Shown: positions 48,582-60,225 of the stretch, piece after piece
How positions within the stretch are numbered: the first letter of the stretch is position 1
Layout: every line of letters begins with the position of its first letter
From: Hydractinia symbiolongicarpus
Taxonomy: Eukaryota > Cnidaria > Hydrozoa > Anthoathecata > Hydractiniidae
Direction of reading: 5' to 3'
DNA length: 64,000 nucleotides
Assembly: GCF_029227915.1 (NCBI RefSeq)
Contig: NC_079876.1
Span: 3,784,001-3,848,000 of the forward strand
Made by a program: the position numbers and the translations under genes
The notes under the pieces: generated by a model
What the model saw: the letters and a program-made list of their open reading frames with translations, nothing else
What the model was told of the DNA's origin: nothing
Databases searched by the model: none

Positions 48582-50445
48582 GGAGTCCAATTGTCTCATT
48601 TATCACATTTATCAGGTCACAGTCCAAAGTTAGTTCAATTAAGTCCCACATACAATTGTTTCACTGTTAAAAGCGATGAAACCTAGTAATATCAGATAAA
48701 TATCGCTAAATACATGTTGGTACGAATATATGACCCAACCGTTGTAACTCAAACGGACTGACATCGATAGAAAGTCCGTGAAAAGTAGTATTTGAAACTG
48801 TCTCTATTTCTTCAGCGCGCGCTAACGGCTAGGATTTGTCCCACGGTTGAAAAGTGACTTTTTATCTTAATTTTCAAATGAAGCGCTACCACTGGGACCA
48901 GTGTAATCGCTGAGTTGTGGCAATCATGTCAAATTAAGAAGAATGTTATTTCTTGGAGTCCAATTGTCTTAATTTTTCATTTATAAAGTCACAGCCCAGA
49001 ACCAGTTCAATTAAGTCCCACAGTCAATCGTTTTACTGTTAAAAGCAATACAACCTAGTAATACCGGACAGATATCACGAAATACATGTTGGTACGAATA
49101 TGTGACTCAACCGTTGTAATACAAACGGATTGATACTGTTAGAAAGTCAATGAAATGTATTTTTTGAAACTGTCTCTATTTCTTCAGCGCGGGATAACGG
49201 CTAGGATTGGTCCCACAGTAAAGAATGACTTATTTATCTAAATTTTTAAATGAAGCGCTACCACAGCGCCCAGTGTAATCGCTGAGTTCCGGCAATCATG
49301 TCAAATTAAGAAGAATGTTTTTTCTTGGAGTCCAATTGTCTCACTTATAACATTTATAACGTCACAGTCCAAAATGAGCTCAATTTTTTCCCACAGTCAA
49401 TCGTTTCACTGTTAAAAGCAATGCAACCTATTAATATGAGAAAAATATCGCCTAATGCATGTTTGTACGAATACGTGACACAAACGTTGTAACTCAAACG
49501 GACTGATACTGTTAGAAAGTCATTGAAATGTAGTTCTTGAAGCTGTCAATATTTCCTCAGCGCGTCCTAACGGCTACGATTTGTCCCACAGTACAAAATG
49601 ACTTATTTATCTAAATTTTTAAATAAAGCGCCACCACAGCGGCCAGTGTAATCGCTGAGTTCCGGCAATCACGCCAAATTAAAAAGAATGTTATTTCTTG
49701 GAGACCAATTGTCTCATATATCAAATTTATCAGGTCACAGTCCAAAGTTAGTTCAATTAAGTCCCACAGTCAATCGGTTCATTGTTAAAAGCTATGCAAC
49801 CTAGTAATCTCAGAAAAATATCGCTAAATACATGTTAGTACGATTATGTGACTCAACCGTTGTAACACAAACGGATTGACACTTTTAGAAAGTCAATGAA
49901 ATGTAGTTTTTGAAACTGTCTCTATTTCTTCAGCGCGGGATAACAGCTAGGAGTGGTTCCACAGTATAGAATGACTTATTCATCTAAATTTTTAAATGAA
50001 GAGCTACCACAGCGCCCAGTGTAATCGCTGAGTTCCGGCAATCATGTCAAATTAAGAAGAATGTTATTTCTTGGAGTCCAATTGTCTCACTTATAACATT
50101 TATAACGTCACAGTCCAAAATCAGTTCAATTTAGTCCCACAGTCAATCGTTTCACTGTTAAAAGCAATGCAACCTATTAATATGAGAAAAATATCGCTAA
50201 ATGCATGTTTATACGAATATGTGACCCAACCGTTGTAACTCAAACGGACTGACACCGTTAGAAAGGAAATGAAATGTAATTTTTAAACCTTTCGCTATTT
50301 CTTCAGCGCGCGATAACGGCTAGGATTGGTCACACGGTAATGAATGATTTATTTATCTAAATTTTTAAATGAAGCGCTACCACAGCGCCCAGTGTAATCG
50401 CTGAGTTCCGGCAATCACACCAAATTAAGAAGAATGTTTTTTCTT
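48582..50445. repeat. Block E pentamer, copy 1 (1864 bp)
   Basis: Five monomers: type 2 with CGAATATATG at 48723, type 3 with CAGCCCAGAACCAG, type 4 with CGCCTAATGC and AGCTCAATTTTTTCCC, then two chimeras. The first three monomers match 14140-15257 of block B at an offset of 34442 bp. The pentamer therefore contains a trimer found in a different HOR block. Confidence 0.9.
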
Positions 50446-52309
50446 GGAGTCCAATTGTCTCATTTATCACATTTATCAGGTCACAGTCCAAAGTTAGTTC
50501 AATTAAGTCCCACATACAATTGTTTCACTGTTAAAAGCGATGAAACCTAGTAATATCAGATAAATATCGCTAAATACATGTTGGTACGAATATATGACCC
50601 AATCGTTGTAACTCAAACGGACTGACATCGATAGAAAGTCCGTGAAAAGTAGTATTTGAAACTGTCTCTATTTCTTCAGCGCGCGCTAACGGCTAGGATT
50701 TGTCCCACGGTTGAAAAGTGACTTTTTATCTTAATTTTCAAATGAAGCGCTACCACTGGGACCAGTGTAATCGCTGAGTTGTGGCAATCATGTCAAATTA
50801 AGAAGAATGTTATTTCTTGGAGTCCAATTGTCTTACTTTTTCATTTATAAAGTCACAGCCCAGAACCAGTTCAATTAAGTCCCACAGTCAATCGTTTTAC
50901 TGTTAAAAGCAATACAACCTAGTAATACCGGACAGATATCACGAAATACATGTTGGTACGAATATGTGACTCAACCGTTGTAATACAAACGGATTGATAC
51001 TGTTAGAAAGTCAATGAAATGTATTTTTTGAAACTGTCTCTATTTCTTCAGCGCGGGATAACGGCTAGGATTGGTCCCACAGTAAAGAATGACTTATTTA
51101 TCTAAATTTTTAAATGAAGCGCTACCACAGCGCCCAGTGTAATCGCTGAGTTCCGGCAATCATGTCAAATTAAGAAGAATGTTTTTTCTTGGAGTCCAAT
51201 TGTCTCACTTATAACATTTATAACGTCACAGTCCAAAATCAGCTCAATTTTTTCCCACAGTCAATCGTTTCACTGTTAAAAGCAATGCAACCTATTAATA
51301 TGAGAAAAATATCACCTAATGCATGTTTGTACGAATACGTGACACAAACGTTGTAACTCAAACGGACTGATACTGTTAGAAAGTCATTGAAATGTAGTTC
51401 TTGAAGCTGTCAATATTTCCTCAGCGCGTCCTAACGGCTACGATTTGCCCCACAGTACAAAATGACTTATTTATCTAAATTTTTAAATAAAGCGCTACCA
51501 CAGCGGCCAGTGTAATCGCTGAGTTCCGGCAATCACGCCAAATTAAAAAGAATGTTATTTCTTGGAGACCAATTGTCTCATTTATCAAATTTATCAGGTC
51601 ACAGTCCAAAGTTAGTTCAATTAAGTCCCACAGTCAATCGGTTCATTGTTAAAAGCTATGCAACCTAGTAATCTCAGAAAAATATCGCTAAATACATGTT
51701 AGTACGATTATGTGACTCAACCGTTGTAACACAAACGGATTGACACTGTTAGAAAGTCAATGAAATGTAGTTTTTGAAACTGTCTCTATTTCTTCAGCGC
51801 GGGATAACAGCTAGGAGTGGTCCCACAGTATAGAATGACTTATTCATCTAAATTTTTAAATGAAGAGCTACCACAGCGCCCAGTGTAATCGCTGAGTTCC
51901 GGCAATCATGTCAAATTAAGAAGAATGTTATTTCTTGGAGTCCAACTGTCTCACTTATAACATTTATAACGTCACAGTCCAAAATCAGTTCAATTTAGTC
52001 CCACAGTCAATCGTTTCACTGTTAAAAGCAATGCAACCTATTAATATGAGAAAAATATCGCTAAATGCATGTTTGTACGAATATGTGACCCAACCGTTGT
52101 AACTCAAACGGACTGACACCGTTAGAAAGGAAATGAAATGTAATTTTTAAACCTTTCGCTATTTCTTCAGCGCGCGATAACGGCTAGGATTGGTCACACG
52201 GTAATGAATGATTTATTTATCTAAATTTTTAAATGAAGCGCTACCACAGCGCCCAGTGTAATCGCTGAGTTCCAGCAATCACACCAAATTAAGAAGAATG
52301 TTTTTTCTT
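50446..52309. repeat. Block E pentamer, copy 2 (1864 bp)
   Basis: Matches copy 1 at +1864 with scattered single-base differences, such as CCAATCGTTG near 50600 and ATCACCTAATGC near 51313. It is followed by the four-monomer segment 52310-53801, and together they make the 3356 bp 9-monomer unit. Confidence 0.9.
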
Positions 52310-53801
52310 GTAGTCCAATTGTCTCATTTATCACATTTATCAGGTCACAGTTTAAAGTTAGTTCAATTAAGTCCCACAGTCAATCGTTTCACTGTTAAAA
52401 GCGATGCAATCTAGTAATATCAGATAAATATCGCTAAATACATGTTGGTACGAATATGTGACCCAACCGTTGTAACTCAAACGGACTGACATCGATAGAA
52501 AGACCGTGAAAAGTAGTATTTGAAACTGTCTCTATTTCTTCAGCGCGCGCTAACGGCTAGGATTCGTCCCACGGTTAAAAAGTGACTTTTTTATCTTAAT
52601 TTTCAAATGAAGCACTACCACAGCGCCCAGTGTAATCGCTCAGTTTCGGCAATCATGTCAAATTAAGATGAATGTTATTTCTTGCAGTTCAATTGTCTCA
52701 TTTATCACATTTATCAGGTCACAGTCCAAAGTTAGTTCAATTAAGTCCCACAGTCAATCGTTTCACTGTTAAAAGCGATACAATCTAGTAATACCGGAAA
52801 GATATCACGAAATACATGTTGGTACAAATATGTGACTCAACCGTTGTAACACAAACGGATTGACACTGTTAGAAAGTCAATGAAATGTAGTTTTTGAAAC
52901 TGTCTCTATTTCTTCAGGGCGGGATAACAGCTAGGATTGGTCACACGGTAAAGAATGACTTATTTCTCTAAATTTTTAAATGAAGCGCTACCACAGCGCC
53001 CAATGTAATCGCTGAGTTCCGCAATCACACCAAATTAAGAAGAAAGTTTTTTCTTGGAGTCCAATTGTCTCATTTATCACATTTATCAGGTCACAGTCCA
53101 AAGTTAGTTCAATTAAGTCCCACAGCCAATCGTTTCATTGTTAAAAGCGATGCAATCTAGTAATACCGTAAAGATATCACGAAATACATGTTGGTACAAA
53201 TATGTGACTTAACCGTTGTAACACAAGCGGATTGACACTGTTACAAAGTCAATGAAATGTAGTTTTTGAAACTGTCTCTATTTCTTCAGCACGGGTTAAC
53301 AGCTAGGATTGGTTCCACAGTATAAAATGACTTATTCATCTAAATTTTTAAATGAAGCGCTACCACAGCGCCCAGTGTAATCGCTGAGTTCCGGCAATCA
53401 TGTCAAATTAAGAAGAATGTTATTTCTTGGAGTCCAATTGTCTCGCTTATAACATTTATAACGTTACAGTCCAAAATCAGTTCAATTTAGTCCAACAGTC
53501 AATCCTTTCACTGTTAAAATCAATGCAACCTATTAATATGAGAAAAATATCGCTAAATGCATGTTTGTACGAATATGTGACCCAACCATTGTAACTCAAA
53601 CGGACTGACACCGTTAAAAAGGAAATGAAATGTAATTTTTGCCCCTTTCGCTATTTCTTCAGCGCGCGATAACGGTTAGGATTGGTCACACGGTAAAGAA
53701 TGATTTATTTATCTAAATTTTTAAATGAAGCGCTACCACAGCGCCCAGTGTAATCGCTGAGTTCCGGCAATCACACCAAATTAAGAAGAATGTTTTTTCT
53801 T
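52310..53801. repeat. Block E four-monomer segment (1492 bp)
   Basis: Block C-like monomers. A type 3/type 2 mosaic with GAAAGACCGTG comes first, followed by two type 3 monomers with EcoRV sites. Last is the CTCGCTTATAAC and GCCCCTTTCG monomer at 53441-53801, otherwise seen near 33901 (offset 19540). The landmark at 52310 reads GTAG instead of GGAG. Confidence 0.85.
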
Positions 53802-55665
53802 GGAGTCCAGTTGTCTCATTTATCACATTTATCAGGTCACAGTCCAAAGTTAGTTCAATTAAGTCCCACATACAATTGTTTCACTGTTAAAAGCGATGAA
53901 ACCTAGTAATATCAGATAAATATCGCTAAATACATGTTGGTACGAATATATGACCCAACCGTTGTAACTCAAACGGACTGACATCGATAGAAAGTCCGTG
54001 AAAAGTAGTATTTGAAACTGTCTCTATTTCTTCAGCGCGCGCTAACGGCTAGGATTTGTCCCACGGTTGAAAAGTGACTTTTTATCTTAATTTTCAAATG
54101 AAGCGCTACCACTGGGACCAGTGTAATCGCTGAGTTGTGGCAATCATGTCAAATTAAGAAGAATGTTATTTCTTGGAGTCCAATTGTCTTACTTTTTCAT
54201 TTATAAAGTCACAGCCCAGAACCAGTTCAATTAAGTCCCACAGTCAATCGTTTTACTGTTAAAAGCAATACAACCTAGTAATACCGGACAGATATCACGA
54301 AATACATGTTGGTACGAATATGTGACTCAACCGTTGTAATACAAACGGATTGATACTGTTAGAAAGTCAATGAAATGTATTTTTTGAAACTGTCTCTATT
54401 TCTTCAGCGCGGGATAACGGCTAGGATTGGTCCCACAGTAAAGAATGACTTATTTATCTAAATTTTTAAATGAAGCGCTACCACAGCGCCCAGTGTAATC
54501 GCTGAGTTCCGGCAATCATGTCAAATTAAGAAGAATGTTTTTTCTTGGAGTCCAATTGTCTCACTTACAACATTTATAACGTCACAGTCCAAAAACAGCT
54601 CAATTTTTTCCCACAGGCAATCGTTTCACTGTTAAAAGCAATGCAACCTATTAATATGAGAAAAATATCGCCTAATGCATGTTTGTACGAATACGTGACA
54701 CAAACGTTGTAACTCAAACGGACTGATACTGTTAGAAAGTCATTGAAATGTAGTTCTTGAAGCTGTCAATATTTCCTCAGCGCGTCCTAACGGCTACGAT
54801 TTGTCCCACAGTACAAAATGACTTATTTATCTAAATTTTTAAATAAAGCGCTACCACAGCGGCCAGTGTAATCGCTGAGTTCCGGCAATCACGCCAAATT
54901 AAAAAGAATGTTATTTCTTGGAGACCAATTGTCTCATTTATCAAATTTATCAGGTCACAGTCCAAATTTAGTTCAATTAAGTCCCACAGTCAATCGGTTC
55001 ATTGTTAAAAGCTATGCAACCTAGTAATCTCAGAAAAATATCGCTAAATACATGTTAGTACGATTATGTGACTCAACCGTTGTAACACAAACGGATTGAC
55101 ACTTTTAGAAAGTCAATGAAATGTAGTTTTTGAAACTGTCTCTATTTCTTCAGCGCGGGATAACAGCTAGGAGTGGTCCCACAGTATAGAATGACTTATT
55201 CATCTAAATTTTTAAATGAAGAGCTACCACAGCGCCCAGTGTAATCGCTGAGTTCCGGCAATCATGTCAAATTAAGAAGAATGTTATTTCTTGGAGTCCA
55301 ATTGTCTCACTTATAACATTTATAACGTTACAGTCTAAAATCAGTTCAATTTAGTCCCACAGTCAATCGTTTCACTGTTAAAAGCAATGCAACCTATTAA
55401 TATGAGAAAAATATCGCTAAATGCATGTTTGTACGAATATGTGACCCAACCGTTGTAACTCAAACGGACTGACACCGTTAGAAAGGAAATGAAATGTAAT
55501 TTTTAAACCTTTCGCTATTTCTTCAGCGCGCGATAACGGCTAGGATTGGTCACACGGTAATGAATGATTTATTTATCTAAATTTTTAAATGAAGCGCTAC
55601 CACAGCGCCCAGTGTAATCGCTGAGTTCCGGCAATCACACCAAATTAAGAAGAATGTTTTTTCTT
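53802..55665. repeat. Block E pentamer, copy 3 (1864 bp)
   Basis: Matches copy 2 at +3356, with CGAATATAT at 53943. Private changes include CTTACAACATTT near 54565 and CCACAGGCAATCG near 54613. Confidence 0.9.
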
Positions 55666-56581
55666 GGAGTCCAATTGTCTCATTTATCAGGTCACAGTCC
55701 AAAGTTAGTTCAATTAAGTCCCACAGTCAATCGTTTCACTGTTAAAAGCGATGCAATCTAGTAATATCAGATAAATATCGCTAAATACATGTTGGTACGA
55801 ATATGTGACCCAACCGTTGTAACTCAAACGGACTGACATCGATAGAAAGACCGTGAAAAGTAGTATTTGAAACTGTCTCTATTTCTTCAGCGCGCGCTAA
55901 CGGCTAGGATTCGTCCCACGGTTAAAAAGTGACTTTTTTATCCTAATTTTCAAATGAAGCACTACCACAGCGCCCAATGTAATCGCTCAGTTTCGGCAAT
56001 CATGTCAAATTAAGATGAATGTTATTTCTTGGAGTTCAATTGTCTCATTTATCACATTTATCAGGTCACAGTCCAAAGTTAGTTCAATTAAGTCCCACAG
56101 TCAATCGTTTCACTGTTAAAAGCGATACAATCTAGTAATACCGGAAAGATATCACGAAATACATGTTGGTACAAATATGTGACTCAACCGTTGTAACACA
56201 AACGGATTGACACTGTTAGAAAGTCAATGAAATGTAGTTTTTGAAACTGTCTCTATTTCTTCAGCGCGGGATAACAGCTAGGATTGGTCACACGGTAAAG
56301 AATGACTTATTTATCTAAATTTTTAAATGAAGCGCTACCACAGCGCCCAGTGTAATCGCTGAGTTCCGGAATCACACCAAATTAAGAAGAAAGTTTTTTC
56401 TTGGAGTCCAATTGTCTCATTTATCACATTTATCAGGTCACAGTCCAAAGTTAGTTCAATTAAGTCCCACAGTCAATCGTTTCATTGTTAAAAGCGATGC
56501 AATCTAGTAATACCGTAAAGATATCACGAAATACATGTTGGTACAAATATGTGACTTAACCGTTGTAACACAAGCGGATTG
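55666..56581. repeat. Partial second copy of the block E four-monomer segment
   Basis: Matches 52310 onward. A 9 bp loss of one CATTTATCA unit near 55681 shifts the offset from 3356 to 3347. At about 56582 the sequence leaves the match: GGATTGACACTG in the earlier copy is here GGATTGACATCGATAG, a switch from type 3 to type 2 within a monomer. Confidence 0.85.
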
Positions 56582-57012
56582 ACATCGATAGAAAGACCGT
56601 GAAAAGTTGTATTTGAAACTGTCTCTATTTCTTCAGCGCGCGCTAACGGCTAGGATTCGTCCCACGGTTAAAAAGTGACTTTTTTATCTTAATTTTCAAA
56701 TGAAGCACTACCACAGCGCCCAGTGTAATCGCTCAGTTTCGGCAATCATGTCAAATTAAGATGAATGTTGTTTCTTGGAGTTCCATTGTCTCATTTATCA
56801 CATTTATCAGGTCACAGTCCAAAGTTAGTTCAATTAAGTCCCACAGTCAATCGTTTCACTGTTAAAAGCGATACAATCTAGTAATACCGGAAAGATATCA
56901 CGAAATACATGTTGGTACAAATATGTGACTCAACTGTTGTAACACAAACGGATTGACACTGTTAGAAAGTCAATGAAATGTAGTTTTTGAAACTGTCTCT
57001 ATTTCTTCAGCG
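56582..57012. repeat. Chimeric junction between blocks E and F
   Basis: The segment from about 56582 to 57012 matches 57702-58132 at +1120 (three monomers), including TTGTTTCTTGGAGTTCC near 56767 and 57887. Two switches bound it: type 3 to type 2 near 56582, and type 3 to type 4 near 57013, where CTTCAGCGC is followed by CTCCTAACGG. Confidence 0.78.
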
Positions 57013-58642
57013 CCTCCTAACGGCTACGATTTGTCCAACAGTACAAAATGACGTATTTATCTACATTTTTAAATGAAGCGCTACCACAGCGGCCAGTGGA
57101 ATCGCTGAGTTCCGGCAATCACGTCAAATTAAGAAGAATGTTATTTCTTGGAGTCCAATTGTCTCATTTATCAAATTTATCAGGTCACAGTCCAAAGTTA
57201 GTTCAATTAAGTCCCACAGTCAATCGTTTCACTGTTAAAAGCGATACAACCTAGTAATACCAGAAAGATATCACGAAATACATGTTGGTACGAATATGTG
57301 ACTCAACCGTTGTTACACAAACTGATTGATACTGTTAGAAAGTCAATGAAATGTAGTTTTTGAAACTGTCTCTAATTCTTCAGCGCGGGATAACGGCTAG
57401 GATTGGTCACACGGTAATGAATGATTTAATTATCTAAATTTTTAAATGAAGCGCTACCACAGCGCCCAGTGTAATCGCTGAGTTCCGGCAATCACACCAA
57501 ATTAAGAAGAATGTTTTTTCTTGGAGTCCAATTGTCTCATTTATCACATTTATCAGGTCACAGTCCAAAGTTAGTTCAATTAAGTCCCACAGTCAATCGT
57601 TTCACTGTTAAAAGCGATGCAATCTAGTAATATCAGATAAATATCGCTAAATACATGTTGGTACGAATATGTGACCCAACCGTTGTAACTCAAACGGACT
57701 GACATCGATAGAAAGACCGTGAAAAGTAGTATTTGAAACTGTCTCTATTTCTTCAGCGCGCGCTAACGGCTAGGATTCGTCCCACGGTTAAAAAGTGACT
57801 TTTTTATCTTAATTTTCAAATGAAGCACTACCACAGCGCCCAGTGTAATCGCTCAGTTTCGGCAATCATGTCAAATTAAGATGAATGTTGTTTCTTGGAG
57901 TTCCATTGTCTCATTTATCACATTTATCAGGTCACAGTCCAAAGTTAGTTCAATTAAGTCCCACAGTCAATCGTTTCACTGTTAAAAGCGATACAATCTA
58001 GTAATACCGGAAAGATATCACGAAATACATGTTGGTACAAATATGTGACTCAACTGTTGTAACACAAACGGATTGACACTGTTAGAAAGTCAATGAAATG
58101 TAGTTTTTGAAACTGTCTCTATTTCTTCAGCGCGGGATAATGGCTAGGATTGGTCCCACAGTAAAAAGTGTCTTTTTTATCTTAATTTTCAAATGAAGCG
58201 CTACCACAGCGCCCAGTGTAATCGCTGAGTTTCGGCAATCATGTCAAATTAAGAAGAATGTTATTTCTTGGAGTCCAATTGTCTCACTTATAACATTTAT
58301 AACGTCACAGTCCAAAATTAGTTCAATTTAGTCCCACAGTCAATCGTTTCACTGTTAAAAGCAATGCAACCTATTAATATGGGAAAAATATCGCTAAATG
58401 CATGTTTGTACGAATATGTGACACAAACGTTCTAACTCAAATGGATTGATACTGTTAGAAAGTCATTGAAATGTAGTTCTTGAAGCTGTCAATATTTCTG
58501 CAGCGCCTCCTAACGGCTACGATTGGTCCAACAGTACAAAATGACGTATTTATCTACATTTTTAAATGAAGCGCTACCACAGCGGCCAGTGGAATCGCTG
58601 AGTTCCGGCAATCACGTCAAATTAAGAAGAATGTTATTTCTT
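57013..58642. repeat. Block F tetramer, copy 1
   Basis: Four-monomer unit of 1493 bp, with GGAG landmarks at 57150 and 58643. It is made of block C-like monomers. Shared oddities between copies include ACACAAACTGATTG, GATTTAATTATC and TTGTTTCTTGGAGTTCC. The match begins at about 57013, slightly before the landmark. Confidence 0.88.
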
Positions 58643-60135
58643 GGAGTCCAATTGTCTCATTTATCAAATTTATCAGGTCACAGTCCAAAGTTAGTTCAAT
58701 TAAGTCCCACAGTCAATCGTTTCACTGTTAAAAGCGATACAACCTAGTAATACCAGAAAGATATCACGAAATACATGTTGGTACGAATATGTGACTCAAC
58801 CGTTGTTACACAAACTGATTGATACTGTTAGAAAGTCAATGAAATGTAGTTTTTGAAACTGTCTCTAATTCTTCAGCGCGGGATAACGGCTAGGATTGGT
58901 CACACGGTAATGAATGATTTAATTATCTAAATTTTTAAATGAAGCGCTACCACAGCGCCCAGTGTAATCGCTGAGTTCCGGCAATCACACCAAATTAAGA
59001 AGAATGTTTTTTCTTGGAGTCCAATTGTCTCATTTATCACATTTATCAGGTCACAGTCCAAAGTTAGTTCAATTAAGTCCCACAGTCAATCGTTTCACTG
59101 TTAAAAGCGATGCAATCTAGTAATATCAGATAAATATCGCTAAATACATGTTGGTACGAATATGTGACCCAACCGTTGTAACTCAAACGGACTGACATCG
59201 ATAGAAAGACCGTGAAAAGTAGTATTTGAAACTGTCTCTATTTCTTCAGCGCGCGCTAACGGCTAGGATTCGTCCCACGGTTAAAAAGTGACTTTTTTAT
59301 CTTAATTTTCAAATGAAGCACTACCACAGCGCCCAGTGTAATCGCTCAGTTTCGGCAATCATGTCAAATTAAGATGAATGTTGTTTCTTGGAGTTCCATT
59401 GTCTCATTTATCACATTTATCAGGTCACAGTCCAAAGTTAGTTCAATTAAGTCCCACAGTCAATCGTTTCACTGTTAAAAGCGATACAATCTAGTAATAC
59501 CGGAAAGATATCACGAAATACATGTTGGTACAAATATGTGACTCAACTGTTGTAACACAAACGGATTGACACTGTTAGAAAGTCAATGAAATGTAGTTTT
59601 TGAAACTGTCTCTATTTCTTCAGCGCGGGATAATGGCTAGGATTGGTCCCACAGTAAAAAGTGTCTTTTTTATCTTAATTTTCAAATGAAGCGCTACCAC
59701 AGCGCCCAGTGTAATCGCTGAGTTTCGGCAATCATGTCAAATTAAGAAGAATGTTATTTCTTGGAGTCCAATTGTCTCACTTATAACATTTATAACGTCA
59801 CAGTCCAAAATTAGTTCAATTTAGTCCCACAGTCAATCGTTTCACTGTTAAAAGCAATGCAACCTATTAATATGGGAAAAATATCGCTAAATGCATGTTT
59901 GTACGAATATGTGACACAAACGTTCTAACTCAAATGGATTGATACTGTTAGAAAGTCATTGAAATGTAGTTCTTGAAGCTGTCAATATTTCTGCAGCGCC
60001 TCCTAACGGCTACGATTGGTCCAACAGTACAAAATGACGTATTTATCTACATTTTTAAATGAAGCGCTACGACAGCGGCCAGTGGAATCGCTGAGTTCCG
60101 GCAATCACGTCAAATTAAGAAGAATGTTATTTCTT
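58643..60135. repeat. Block F tetramer, copy 2 (1493 bp)
   Basis: I saw no difference from copy 1 in most compared segments. It carries CCTATTAATATGGG near 59868, as copy 1 does near 58375. A third partial copy follows from 60136 to about 60395, where TTGGTCCCACAG replaces TTGGTCACACGG. Confidence 0.9.
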
Positions 60136-60225
60136 GGAGTCCAATTGTCTCATTTATCAAATTTATCAGGTCACAGTCCAAAGTTAGTTCAATTAAGTCC
60201 CACAGTCAATCGTTTCACTGTTAAA

